This document shows, in pieces, positions 1 to 7,067 of a DNA stretch of 7,078 nucleotides. Position 1 is the stretch's first letter. Each line of letters opens with the position of its first letter. This DNA comes from Cohaesibacteraceae bacterium (GTDB taxonomy: Bacteria > Pseudomonadota > Alphaproteobacteria > Rhizobiales > Cohaesibacteraceae): assembly GCA_016764535.1 (NCBI GenBank), contig JAESRR010000089.1, positions 1,506-8,583 on the forward strand, read 5' to 3'. The notes beneath the pieces were generated by a model. The model saw only the letters and a program-made list of their open reading frames with translations. It did no database searches and was not told the origin of the DNA. A program made the position numbers and the translations under genes.

Positions 1-420
1 GCTGGCGGTTTGATAAGTTGCCCTTTGTGCGGTAGTCAGTCCGTGACCAAAGCCCTGATGGCACCCGCTGTTGCGTCGGGCAAGGTGACACGTGATTCTG
101 AGCGGAAAGAAGAAAAACTTGCCGAAATGGCTTCGGACAAGACTGAAAAGGTTCCAGCCAAAGCAAAAGCATCTGAAGTTGTTCTTTCCGATCCCGCAAT
201 TCAGCAGGCTATTCAGACAATCAGGGAAATTAAAAAAGCGATCACTGATAATGCTGAATATGTCGGAAGCAAATTTGCTGAAGAAGCCCGAAAAATTCAT
301 CACGAAGAGGCAGACCAACGTGGAATTTACGGCGAAGCAACCAGTGATGATGTAAAAAGCTTGCTGGAAGACGGAATTGATATATTGCCTTTGCCCGTTC
401 TACCGGAAGATCATCATTAA
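1..420 (+). CDS. DUF1178 family protein, 5'-truncated by the window edge
   Basis: The reading frame is open from base 1 (GCT GGC GGT TTG ATA AGT TGC) and ends at TAA 418-420. The TTG at 10 is probably an internal leucine, because family members have a conserved stretch before it that is missing here. Visible features are a CPLCGS zinc-ribbon-like Cys pair (residues 7 and 10 of the fragment), the KALMAPAV block just after it, a lysine- and alanine-rich variable linker, and a C-terminal block with [22 protein letters not shown] and ILPLPVLP. These match my memory of the alphaproteobacterial DUF1178 family, which is about 140-150 residues long, so roughly 25-35 N-terminal residues are probably missing. 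The function is unknown; a zinc-binding role is inference from the Cys pair. The gene converges on ubiG, and the stop codons overlap. Confidence 0.88.
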   Translation, partial: AGGLISCPLCGSQSVTKALMAPAVASGKVTRDSERKEEKLAEMASDKTEKVPAKAKASEVVLSDPAIQQAIQTIREIKKAITDNAEYVGSKFAEEARKIHHEEADQRGIYGEATSDDVKSLLEDGIDILPLPVLPEDHH

Positions 421-438
421 ACGGGCCGTGCTTTTTTT
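393..438 (+). terminator. Candidate intrinsic terminator for the DUF1178 gene
   Basis: GCCCGTT at 393-399 is perfectly complementary to AACGGGC at 420-426, giving a 7-bp GC-containing stem with a 20-base loop. A run of seven T follows at 432-438. The long loop and the five bases between stem and T run make it weaker than a textbook terminator. The 3' arm and the T run lie inside the last codons of ubiG on the other strand. Read toward ubiG's own downstream side there is no T run, so it should work, if at all, only for the plus strand. Confidence 0.4.
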
Positions 439-1169
439 CGTTCCGAAAATATCATGTAGTTCACATCCATATCTTTGGATTGAGACCAGATATTGGCTAT
501 TGGGTTGAATGTTACCCCTGTTTGTTCGGTGGTCTCAAGGCCCGTATCTTTTAATGCAAGTTCCAGTTCGCCAGGTTTTACAAACCGGTCCCATTTGTGA
601 GTTCCGACTGGAAGCCATCGGAGAATATACTCCGCACCAACTATACCCAGTGCAAATGACTTCAAGGTACGATTGAGAGTGGCGGTAATCATAAATCCGC
701 CCGGACGAACCATGTTAGCGCAGGTTTGCATGAAAAAATCGACGTCCGCGACATGTTCCACAACTTCCATATTGAGAACGATATCGAACGTTTCGCCATT
801 TTTTGACAATGCTTCTGCCGTAGTTGCTCTGTAATCAATTTTTATATCGCTTTGCCCGGCATGAATTTTTGCAATTTCGATATTTGTATTTGAAGCATCG
901 GCTCCTGTAACGTGCGCACCGAGGCGTGCCATCGGTTCTGATAAAAGTCCCCCTCCGCAACCAATATCGAGTAGTTGTAGTCCTTCAAATGGCCTGGATA
1001 CACTGGTAGACAAGCCAAAATGGCGGCAGGCTTTTTCTCGTATATAGTGCAATCGAACGGGATTAAATTTATGCAAAGGCCTGAATTTCCCCGAAGGGTC
1101 CCACCATTCACTTGCCATCGCAGAAAAGCGGGCAACTTCAGTCTCATCAACGCTGGTTGACTCAGTCAT
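417..1169 (-). CDS. ubiG: Ubiquinone biosynthesis O-methyltransferase UbiG
   Basis: This SAM-dependent enzyme is known to carry out both O-methylations in ubiquinone synthesis, using the early polyprenyl-catechol intermediate and then demethylubiquinol. The 250-residue product has the usual family length. The N-terminal signature is intact ([25 protein letters not shown], about residues 15-39, shown here in two overlapping parts: [15 protein letters not shown] and [13 protein letters not shown]). A class I methyltransferase fold follows: motif [10 protein letters not shown] at 66-74, acidic residue Asp91 in TGADAS, the MEVVEHV block at 134-140 and VRPGG at 154-158. The late [14 protein letters not shown] stretch is typical of UbiG. 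The ATG at 1167-1169 has a purine-rich GGGAAAGA upstream (1174-1181). It is transcribed away from lysC and toward the DUF1178 gene. No truncation or unusual catalytic change is visible. Confidence 0.95.
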   Translation of the reverse strand: MTESTSVDETEVARFSAMASEWWDPSGKFRPLHKFNPVRLHYIREKACRHFGLSTSVSRPFEGLQLLDIGCGGGLLSEPMARLGAHVTGADASNTNIEIAKIHAGQSDIKIDYRATTAEALSKNGETFDIVLNMEVVEHVADVDFFMQTCANMVRPGGFMITATLNRTLKSFALGIVGAEYILRWLPVGTHKWDRFVKPGELELALKDTGLETTEQTGVTFNPIANIWSQSKDMDVNYMIFSERKKARPV

Positions 1170-1375
1170 TGAATCTTTCCCATGTTCTTTGTATCAATGC
1201 AAAAAATGCCTGATCATTGTGCAAACCTGCTATTGCGAGTGAATGCTCTGGCTTGTATGTATACGCGCCAACTGTATCTGTCATGAGTTCTTACAACTTC
1301 GTGACAATCCCGAACAGTCCTGTGGCTGATGGTTCAGGTGTGGCACAATGTCTTTTTTGTTGGAGTGTGAGACGC
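1170..1375. promoter_or_regulatory. Divergent intergenic region, ubiG and lysC promoters
   Basis: The 206 bases between the divergent starts of ubiG and lysC must contain both promoters unless lysC uses one inside ubiG. I see no strong consensus. On the plus strand, TTGCGA at 1233-1238 with TATGTA at 1256-1261 (17-base spacer) is a weak sigma70-like pair. On the minus strand, a TTGCAC just upstream of a T-rich stretch is the best -35 candidate for ubiG, but its -10 is poor. A TGATCA palindrome sits at 1211-1216. The region is open in the lysC frame from 1214 onward but does not resemble aspartokinase. I see no riboswitch fold or attenuator-type leader peptide. Confidence 0.3.
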
Positions 1376-2638
1376 ATGTCCCGTCTTGTCATGAAATTTG
1401 GTGGTACTTCTGTCGCGGATCTGTTTCGCATCCAGAATGCTGCTCGTCATGTAAAACGTGAAGTTGAAGCGGGGCATCAGGTTGCTGTCGTGGTTTCTGC
1501 CATGTCAGGCAAAACCAATGAACTGGTGGGATGGTGCAGGGAAGCCTCCCGTTTGCACGATACCCGTGAATATGATTCCATTGTCGCAAGCGGGGAACAG
1601 GTAACAGCCGGATTGTTATCTCTTGCATTGCAAAAACTGGGTGTCGATGCCAGATCCTGGCTTGGTTGGCAAATTCCAATATTAACGGACGGTGCGCATG
1701 GCGCGGCCCGTATAGTTGATATCAATGGTGACGTTCTTATCGAGCGTCTTGAAAAAGGGCAGGTAGCGGTTGTTGCCGGATTTCAGGGGATAGGCCCCGA
1801 TGGGCGAATATCTACTTTGGGGCGCGGCGGGTCAGATACAAGCGCGGTAGCAATTGCCGCAGCTATTGGCGCGGACCGGTGTGATATTTACACGGACGTC
1901 GACGGTGTTTATACGACAGATCCGCGCATTGTGCCCGGAGCGACAAGACTCGATCGTGTTTCTTTTGAAGAAATGCTTGAAATGGCTTCACTGGGAGCCA
2001 AAGTATTGCAGGTACGTTCGGTAGAACTTGCAATGGTTCACGGTGTGCGTGTATTTGTTCGTTCAAGTTTTGCAGATCCCGATTCTGAACTTTTGGTTAA
2101 ATCAAACACCCCTCCAGGGACACTCATTTGTGACGAGGATGAAATAGTGGAACAGCAAGTAGTTACCGGCATAGCCTATTCGAGAGATGAAGCTCAAATA
2201 TCACTTCGTGACGTTGCCGATCAACCAGGTATTGCTGCATCTGTTTTTGGCCCACTGGCCGATGCGAATATCAATGTTGATATGATTGTGCAAAATGTGT
2301 CGGAAGATGGTTCAACAACAGACATAACTTTTACAGTTCCCTCTGCTGATTATGAACGTTCTCTGGAAGTTTTGGAAGCCGAACGAGATGTTATCCGTTA
2401 TAAAAACGTTCAGGGTTCGACGGATGTGGTCAAGGTATCTGTCATTGGTATGGGGATGCGTTCGCATGCAGGTGTTGCTGGTGGAGCTTTTCGTGCAATG
2501 GCGGACAAAGGCATCAATATCCGCGCTATAACCACGTCCGAAATCAAAATTTCCATTTTGATTGATGCCGCTTACACGGAACTTGCCGTCAGGACATTAC
2601 ATTCGCTTTACGATCTGGACTGTAAGCAGGATTCTTAA
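1376..2638 (+). CDS. lysC: Aspartate kinase (aspartokinase), lysine-sensitive type with tandem ACT domains
   Basis: This cytoplasmic enzyme phosphorylates L-aspartate to 4-aspartyl phosphate, the first step toward lysine, threonine, methionine and diaminopimelate. The start chosen is ATG 1376 (MSRLVMKFGGTS), because homology begins there and GGAG lies at 1362-1365. The frame is open further upstream, with an ATG at 1283 and a TTG at 1217, but those codons encode nothing family-like. The product is 420 residues. The kinase domain covers about 1-245, with KFGGTS (7-12), SGEQ (72-75), GRGGSDTSA (149-157) and YTDVDGVYTTDPR (162-174). Two ACT-type regulatory repeats follow at about 266-340 and 350-415, including EDGSTTDITF and the effector-site-like TTSEIKISILI. 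Feedback inhibition by lysine, perhaps with threonine, is inferred from this architecture. The likely operon continues with ptsP 48 bases downstream. Confidence 0.96.
   Translation: MSRLVMKFGGTSVADLFRIQNAARHVKREVEAGHQVAVVVSAMSGKTNELVGWCREASRLHDTREYDSIVASGEQVTAGLLSLALQKLGVDARSWLGWQIPILTDGAHGAARIVDINGDVLIERLEKGQVAVVAGFQGIGPDGRISTLGRGGSDTSAVAIAAAIGADRCDIYTDVDGVYTTDPRIVPGATRLDRVSFEEMLEMASLGAKVLQVRSVELAMVHGVRVFVRSSFADPDSELLVKSNTPPGTLICDEDEIVEQQVVTGIAYSRDEAQISLRDVADQPGIAASVFGPLADANINVDMIVQNVSEDGSTTDITFTVPSADYERSLEVLEAERDVIRYKNVQGSTDVVKVSVIGMGMRSHAGVAGGAFRAMADKGINIRAITTSEIKISILIDAAYTELAVRTLHSLYDLDCKQDS
2135..2638 (+). other. Possible internal translation start for a separate aspartokinase beta (ACT-only) subunit
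   Basis: Inside lysC, GAGGA at 2135-2139 precedes an in-frame GTG at 2147-2149 by seven bases. Starting there would give 163 residues, beginning at lysC codon 258 and covering only the two ACT repeats. The local sequence, V-EQQVVTGIAYSRDEA, lines up from memory with the beta-subunit start of Corynebacterium glutamicum LysC, whose beta subunit begins at an internal codon just before a VLTGVA-like block. The GAGGA also simply encodes Asp-Glu-Asp, so it may be coincidental. I know of no demonstration of such a product in alphaproteobacteria. The coordinates include the Shine-Dalgarno-like site. Confidence 0.35.
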
Positions 2639-2673
2639 GAGTTACAGTGTAAAAAAATACCAGGTCAGTTAAC

Positions 2674-2689
2674 AGAGGGTATGACCATG
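2674..2689 (+). promoter_or_regulatory. Ribosome binding site deciding the ptsP start
   Basis: AGAGGG at 2674-2679 is the only good Shine-Dalgarno match before ptsP. It is one base from the ATG at 2681, too close for use, and seven bases from the ATG at 2687, an ideal spacing. This favours the second ATG, giving a protein that begins MRGGLAGPRVLLRR. Confidence 0.6.
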
Positions 2690-4954
2690 CGAGGAGGCCT
2701 CGCTGGTCCTCGCGTTTTGCTCCGTCGTATCCGTGAGATTATGGCTGAGCCCCTTGGCGCGCAGGACAGGCTCGATAAAATCGTCGTCCAGATAGCATCG
2801 AATGTTGTAGCGGAAGTATGCTCCGTCTACATACTTCGTGCTGACGACGTGCTGGAATTATATGCAACAGAAGGTCTGAACCGGGATGCTGTCCATCAAA
2901 CCAGCCTGAGTGTCGGGGAGGGCCTGGTTGGTCTGATTGCAGCACAGGCGCGACCGCTCAATTTATCAGATGCCCAGTCACATCCAGGATTTGCTTATCG
3001 GCCCGAGACAGGTGAGGAAAACTATCACAGTTTCCTTGGTGTTCCCATTTTAAGGGCGGGGCGAACTCTTGGTGTACTTGTCGTTCAGAACAAGGCGAGC
3101 CGATCCTATTACGACGAGGAAGAGGAAGCTCTTCAGACCGTTGCAATGGTACTTGCGGAAATTGTTGCTTCCGGTGAACTTGAGTTACTCAGTCGCGATG
3201 GTGCCGAATTAAATTTAAGCCAGCCTCTTCATCTTGAAGGACTGTCCATGGCCGAGGGAATTGGGCTTGGGCATGTTGTGCTGCATGATCCGCGGGTGAT
3301 TGTGCATGAACTGATCGCCGATGATCTGGAAGCCGAAGCTGTACGACTGGATGAGGCTGTCAAATTACTTCGTCTTTCAATTGATGATCTCTTGCTCCGG
3401 GATGATGTCGCCAAAGGCGGCGAGCACCGGGATATTCTGGAAGCATATCGTATGTTTGCCTACGATCGGGGCTGGGTGCGCCGAATGCGTGAGGCAGTCC
3501 GTACAGGTTTGACAGCAGAAGCTGCCGTTGAACGGGTTCAAAATGATATGCGCGCAAGAATGATGCGTTCGACGGACCCGTATCTGCGGGAGCGGCTACA
3601 TGATTTTGATGACCTGGCCAATCGTCTTCTGAGAAGTTTACTGGGCGAACAAAGCGCTGTGTCGCCGGAAAATCTACCCAAAGACGCCATTATTGTCGCC
3701 AGAAACATGGGCGCCGCTGAATTACTTGATTATGAACGAGGGAACGTACGTGGACTGGTGCTTGAGGAAGGAACTCATACCAGCCATGTCGTAATCGTTG
3801 CAAAAGCCCTTGGGATACCGACCGTGGGCATGGTTCAGGAGGCGACATCACTTGTTGAAAATGGTGATGCGGCTATCGTTGATGCCGAGAGCGGCCAAAT
3901 TCATTTGCGCCCAGCGGCAGATATGCAATCGGCTTATGGAGAAAAGGTTAGATTTCGAGCCAGACGGCAGGAACAATATCGTCTTTTGCGTGACGAAGCA
4001 GCCATCACTCTTGATGGCGTAAATATCGGATTGCAAATGAATGCCGGCCTGCTTGTTGATCTTCCCCATCTACAAGAAGCGGGATGCGATGGTATAGGGC
4101 TATTTCGAACCGAGCTCCAATTTATGGTTTCGGCTACGTTGCCCCGTAAAAACCAGCAGGAACAAATCTATAGCGCAGTTCTGGACGCGGCAGATGGCAA
4201 ACCTGTCACTTTCAGGTCACTGGATGTCGGTGGAGATAAAATATTACCGTTCATTTCATTGGCACAAGAGGAAAATCCCGCAATGGGTTGGCGGGCTATC
4301 CGCCTTGGCCTTGACCGACCGGGATTGTTGCGACTTCAATTAAGAGCACTGTTGCATGCTGCCAGCGGCAGGCACTTAAAAATTATGTTTCCGATGATTG
4401 CCAGTCTTGACGAGATTCGGGATGCGAAGGAATTACTTAACAGGGAAATCTTACAGCTGGAACGACATAATCGTAAAATGCCCGATGTTCTGGAAGTTGG
4501 TATAATGCTTGAAGTTCCAGCTTTGTTATTCCAGCTGGATGAGTTGATGGACATGGTGGATTTTGTATCGGTTGGATCCAATGACCTGTATCAATTCCTC
4601 TTTGCTGTAGATCGGGGTAATACCAGAATTTCCAAACGGTTTGGGCATCTTCCCGGAAGTTTTGCCAGAACGTTAAAACAAATTGTGGATGCCGGTAAGC
4701 GGTCTGGCAAACCGGTTACCCTATGTGGCGAACTCGCAGGCACCCCCCTTGGAGCCATGGGTCTTTTGGCTTTGGGATATCGTTCCATTTCAATGTCTCC
4801 TTCTTCCATCGGGCCGGTCAAGGCCATGATCCTTTCTCTGGATTTGCAGAAGGTGACAGATTTTATGGACGGATGCATGAAATCAGATATTGAGAGTGGA
4901 GATCTGCTTGATCTGCTTCAGGACTTCGCAAATCAGAACAATGTTGCTATCTAG
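2687..4954 (+). CDS. ptsP: Nitrogen-PTS Enzyme I (EI-Ntr), GAF-domain phosphoenolpyruvate-protein phosphotransferase
   Basis: EI-Ntr takes phosphate from phosphoenolpyruvate onto a histidine and passes it to NPr and then EIIA-Ntr, a regulatory cascade linked to nitrogen and potassium status. Residues here are counted from the upstream ATG 2681; subtract two for the preferred start at 2687, which gives 755 residues. A GAF domain covers about 20-165 (VGEGLVGLIA, SFLGVPIL, LGVLVVQNKAS). In homologues it senses glutamine. The PEP-utilising enzyme part follows. TSH at 367-369 carries the expected phospho-histidine His369, followed by ALGIPTVG. The barrel domain has GIGLFRTELQFM (471-482), FRSLDVGGDK (511-520), VGSNDLYQFLFAVDRGN (631-647) and CGELAG with the catalytic-type Cys682. 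All key residues are present and the length is normal for the family. NPr and EIIA-Ntr genes are not in this window. Confidence 0.95.
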   Translation: MRGGLAGPRVLLRRIREIMAEPLGAQDRLDKIVVQIASNVVAEVCSVYILRADDVLELYATEGLNRDAVHQTSLSVGEGLVGLIAAQARPLNLSDAQSHPGFAYRPETGEENYHSFLGVPILRAGRTLGVLVVQNKASRSYYDEEEEALQTVAMVLAEIVASGELELLSRDGAELNLSQPLHLEGLSMAEGIGLGHVVLHDPRVIVHELIADDLEAEAVRLDEAVKLLRLSIDDLLLRDDVAKGGEHRDILEAYRMFAYDRGWVRRMREAVRTGLTAEAAVERVQNDMRARMMRSTDPYLRERLHDFDDLANRLLRSLLGEQSAVSPENLPKDAIIVARNMGAAELLDYERGNVRGLVLEEGTHTSHVVIVAKALGIPTVGMVQEATSLVENGDAAIVDAESGQIHLRPAADMQSAYGEKVRFRARRQEQYRLLRDEAAITLDGVNIGLQMNAGLLVDLPHLQEAGCDGIGLFRTELQFMVSATLPRKNQQEQIYSAVLDAADGKPVTFRSLDVGGDKILPFISLAQEENPAMGWRAIRLGLDRPGLLRLQLRALLHAASGRHLKIMFPMIASLDEIRDAKELLNREILQLERHNRKMPDVLEVGIMLEVPALLFQLDELMDMVDFVSVGSNDLYQFLFAVDRGNTRISKRFGHLPGSFARTLKQIVDAGKRSGKPVTLCGELAGTPLGAMGLLALGYRSISMSPSSIGPVKAMILSLDLQKVTDFMDGCMKSDIESGDLLDLLQDFANQNNVAI

Positions 4955-4957
4955 CAA
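4944..4957 (+). repeat. Short inverted repeat across the ptsP stop codon
   Basis: TTGCTA (4944-4949) and TAGCAA (4952-4957) are perfect reverse complements separated by two bases. They span the TAG stop of ptsP at 4952-4954. As RNA this could form a 5-bp stem with a 4-base loop. The nearest T run (4968-4972) is about ten bases away, so it is a poor terminator. It may be chance. Confidence 0.25.
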
Positions 4958-4970
4958 TCTACCTGTGTTT

Positions 4971-4999
4971 TTCGAGATAACATGATTGCGTTATCTGAA
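4971..4999 (+). repeat. Inverted repeat (possible RNA hairpin) in the ptsP-prfA spacer
   Basis: AGATAAC at 4975-4981 is perfectly complementary to GTTATCT at 4990-4996 around an 8-base loop. The stem extends by TTC (4971-4973) with GAA (4997-4999) if G4974 is bulged, making ten pairs in all. It ends 20 bases before the prfA ATG. The stem is AT-rich, and only a short TTTT (5004-5007) follows, so a strong intrinsic terminator is unlikely. A translational control hairpin, an mRNA processing site or a DNA operator are alternatives. No function can be assigned from sequence alone. Confidence 0.5.
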
Positions 5000-5019
5000 C
5001 CAATTTTGTGGAACAGACC

Positions 5020-6108
5020 ATGACGGCCGTACCTATTCCGACAGACAAGATCGATAGTTTGATTGCGCGCTCAACAGCAATTGGCGACCAATTGTCATCC
5101 AATCCTGATCCGGCAACTTTCGTGAAACTGAGCCAGGAATATGCGGAGTTGGAAACAATTGTTGTGACTGCCCGTGAGTGGCGTGATGTTGGCCGTGAAA
5201 TTACGGACATTGTTGATTTGCTTGAAGACCCTGCGACGGATCCGGAAATGGTGGAGCTTGCGACCGGGGAACGATTGGATCTCGAATCGCGGCTTGAAGC
5301 GCTGGCTTCGGAATTGCAGATACTTTTGCTGCCAAAAGATGCTGCGGATCAGAAGAGTGCAATCCTTGAGGTGCGGGCGGGGACCGGTGGCGATGAGGCG
5401 TCACTGTTCGCGGGGGATCTGTTTCGCATGTATAATCGCTATGCCGAGCTGAACGGATGGAAGGTTGAAATCCTTTCCAGGAATGACGGCGATGTTGGCG
5501 GGTACAAAGAGATAGTTGCATCCGTCAAAGGCAAGGGCGTTTTTGCCAAATTGAAATTTGAATCAGGAGTACACAGGGTCCAGAGAGTGCCCGATACGGA
5601 ATCTGGTGGCCGTATACACACTTCTGCTGCGACAGTGGCTGTTTTGCCGGAAGCCGAAGATGTGGATGTTGTGATCGACAGCAAGGACCTGCGCATTGAT
5701 ACGTTTCGTGCGTCCGGCTCTGGTGGACAACATGTGAATACAACAGATTCAGCAGTACGCATCACTCATATGCCAACAGGTATCGTTGTGGCGGTCCAGG
5801 ATGAACGATCGCAACATAAAAACAAAGAACGCGCCATGCAGGTTTTGCGAACGCGGATCTATGATGAAAAAAGACAAAAACTTGACGATGAAAGATCTGC
5901 AAACCGGAAGGGCCAGGTTGGTTCCGGAGATCGCTCCGAAAGAATCAGAACATATAATTTTCCGCAAGGCAGGGTAACAGATCACCGTATCAATCTTACA
6001 CTATACAAACTCGACAAAATCATTGTTGGAGAAGCACTTGGAGATTTGGTTGATGCCCTGGTCACACAGCACCGGGCTGATCTGTTGGCAGAACAAAACG
6101 AAACTTAA
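5020..6108 (+). CDS. prfA: Peptide chain release factor 1 (RF1)
   Basis: RF1 recognises UAA and UAG in the ribosomal A site and triggers release of the finished protein. The start is placed at ATG 5020 ([17 protein letters not shown]), giving 362 residues, the normal RF1 length. A GTG at 5008 would add four residues but has no Shine-Dalgarno sequence, whereas a GGAA at 5010-5013 precedes the ATG by six bases. The acidic N-terminal helical domain is followed by [23 protein letters not shown]. The codon-recognition PxT motif is Pro-Asp-Thr at 191-193, within [10 protein letters not shown]. This is the RF1 pattern, not the SPF of RF2. The catalytic GGQ is at 235-237 in GSGGQHVN, and the C-terminal block with [25 protein letters not shown] follows. 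There is no programmed frameshift, as expected for RF1. It is paired with prmC five bases downstream. Confidence 0.97.
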   Translation: MTAVPIPTDKIDSLIARSTAIGDQLSSNPDPATFVKLSQEYAELETIVVTAREWRDVGREITDIVDLLEDPATDPEMVELATGERLDLESRLEALASELQILLLPKDAADQKSAILEVRAGTGGDEASLFAGDLFRMYNRYAELNGWKVEILSRNDGDVGGYKEIVASVKGKGVFAKLKFESGVHRVQRVPDTESGGRIHTSAATVAVLPEAEDVDVVIDSKDLRIDTFRASGSGGQHVNTTDSAVRITHMPTGIVVAVQDERSQHKNKERAMQVLRTRIYDEKRQKLDDERSANRKGQVGSGDRSERIRTYNFPQGRVTDHRINLTLYKLDKIIVGEALGDLVDALVTQHRADLLAEQNET

Positions 6109-6113
6109 CGAAA

Positions 6114-7007
6114 ATGTTGGAAGAAACAAACTGGCAAAGTGGTACTGTTGAACAAATATATCGAGCCTGGCGGGATGTATTCAGGCAGAAAAACTTTACC
6201 ACAGCTGATCTTGATGCGCGTTTGATACTTTGTGATGTGCTGGGTCTGGATAGTTCAGGATTTATCATGCAATCGGCCTCAAGGCCGAATGATGTCCAAT
6301 TGCGATCCATTGAATTGCAAATGTCCAGGCGTGAAAAACATGAACCTGTTGCATACATAACTGGCACCCAGGAGTTCTGGGGGCTACCATTCAGTGTGAA
6401 TCTGAATACCCTTATTCCTCGACCGGATAGTGAAATTCTGGTGCAAACGATCCTGGACTGGATTGATTCTGACAAAGGTCGACAATTTCCCTGGAAATTC
6501 ATCGATGTTGGCACAGGATCGGGCTGTTTGATTGCAGCCCTGCTATCCGAACTTCCCCGGGCAAGCGGGATCGGAATTGATTTGTCGATCAGAGCACTGC
6601 TTGTAGCCGGGAATAATCTTGATCAGCTCTCGTTGATATCAAGATCTTCTCTGGTCCAGGGAGATTTTCTTTCTGCCTTTAGCGGGGAGGTCGACTTTAT
6701 TCTAGCCAATCCGCCCTATATAGAACGCGACGTTCATAAAAAGCTGGAAGATGGTGTGAGGTTATATGAACCAGATTTGGCGCTGATTGGTGGCGAAGAT
6801 GGATTGACAGCCTATAGGGAAATTGTGCAACAGGTGCATGACCAGACCATTGGCACTTCACGGATTTTTTTTGAAATAGGTTATGATCAGGGTATTAGAG
6901 TTAAAGACCTGCTCGCCCAATTCAGTTGGGCCGATGTAAGGGTTGAACTGGATTTGGCCGGTAATGACCGGGTTGTAACCGGACGAATGGTCAAGGCAGA
7001 TAGCTAG
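6114..7007 (+). CDS. prmC: Release factor glutamine N5-methyltransferase PrmC (HemK)
   Basis: PrmC uses S-adenosylmethionine to methylate the glutamine side chain of the GGQ motif in release factors, which raises termination efficiency. The product is 297 residues, close to the usual family length. The N-terminal helical substrate-binding domain (about 1-75) leads into EPVAYITG (77-84) and EFWGLPF. The linker then has IPRPDSE (101-107), a Ser variant of the common RPDTE. The methyltransferase domain has motif I DVGTGSG (131-137), Asp156 in GIGID, and the diagnostic NPPY at 199-202 that contacts the target glutamine. YEPDLAL then GGEDGLTAYREI follow, as in alphaproteobacterial homologues. The ATG lies five bases after the prfA stop with no obvious Shine-Dalgarno sequence, so translation is probably coupled to prfA, whose product is its substrate. 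Confidence 0.95.
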   Translation: MLEETNWQSGTVEQIYRAWRDVFRQKNFTTADLDARLILCDVLGLDSSGFIMQSASRPNDVQLRSIELQMSRREKHEPVAYITGTQEFWGLPFSVNLNTLIPRPDSEILVQTILDWIDSDKGRQFPWKFIDVGTGSGCLIAALLSELPRASGIGIDLSIRALLVAGNNLDQLSLISRSSLVQGDFLSAFSGEVDFILANPPYIERDVHKKLEDGVRLYEPDLALIGGEDGLTAYREIVQQVHDQTIGTSRIFFEIGYDQGIRVKDLLAQFSWADVRVELDLAGNDRVVTGRMVKADS

Positions 7008-7026
7008 AATGTTAGTGAAACCGGGA

Positions 7027-7067
7027 AAACGATCAGTATTGCCCAATTAATTGCCTGGCAATCGTTT
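7027..7067 (+). repeat. Nested inverted repeats after prmC
   Basis: The 71 bases after prmC contain no convincing gene. AAACGAT at 7027-7033 pairs with ATCGTTT at 7061-7067. TGCC (7040-7043) can then pair with GGCA (7057-7060), and a competing local palindrome ATTGCC-T-GGCAAT lies at 7050-7062. Together they could form a branched or bulged hairpin at the end of the operon. There is no T run after it, so it is not a typical intrinsic terminator. It may mark an mRNA 3' end or simply be chance, and the next gene lies outside the window. Confidence 0.3.

Noticed and set aside
842..1150. Second minus-strand frame of 102 codons overlapping ubiG
   Set aside because: It covers the conserved SAM-binding region of ubiG in another frame and shows no recognisable protein features.
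1215..1350. CATTGTGC at 1215-1222 and its exact reverse complement GCACAATG at 1343-1350, flanking the lysC leader
   Set aside because: An 8-bp inverted pair about 120 bases apart is expected fairly often by chance in a region of this size. The flanking bases do not extend the pairing.
4591..4878. Minus-strand open frame of 95 codons inside ptsP
   Set aside because: It lies wholly opposite a strongly conserved coding region, has no recognisable motifs and no separate regulatory signals. It is a shadow of the ptsP codon pattern.
5671..5730. Possible programmed frameshift in the release factor gene
   Set aside because: Such frameshifting belongs to RF2 (prfB). This gene is RF1 by its PxT motif and is open without interruption from start to stop.
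5439..5765. Minus-strand open frame of 108 codons inside prfA
   Set aside because: It is antisense to the conserved RF1 core including GGQ. The translation is low-complexity and unlike any family I recognise, so I regard it as a shadow frame.
6062..6514. Minus-strand open frame of 150 codons across the prfA end and prmC N-terminal half
   Set aside because: It is the longest antisense frame, but it overlaps two clear genes. It has no convincing start context or domain, and its composition is explained by the opposite strand.
7009..7050. Thirteen-codon plus-strand frame starting at the ATG just after prmC
   Set aside because: It is too short, has no clear ribosome binding site and no recognisable leader-peptide character. 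It overlaps the inverted repeats.
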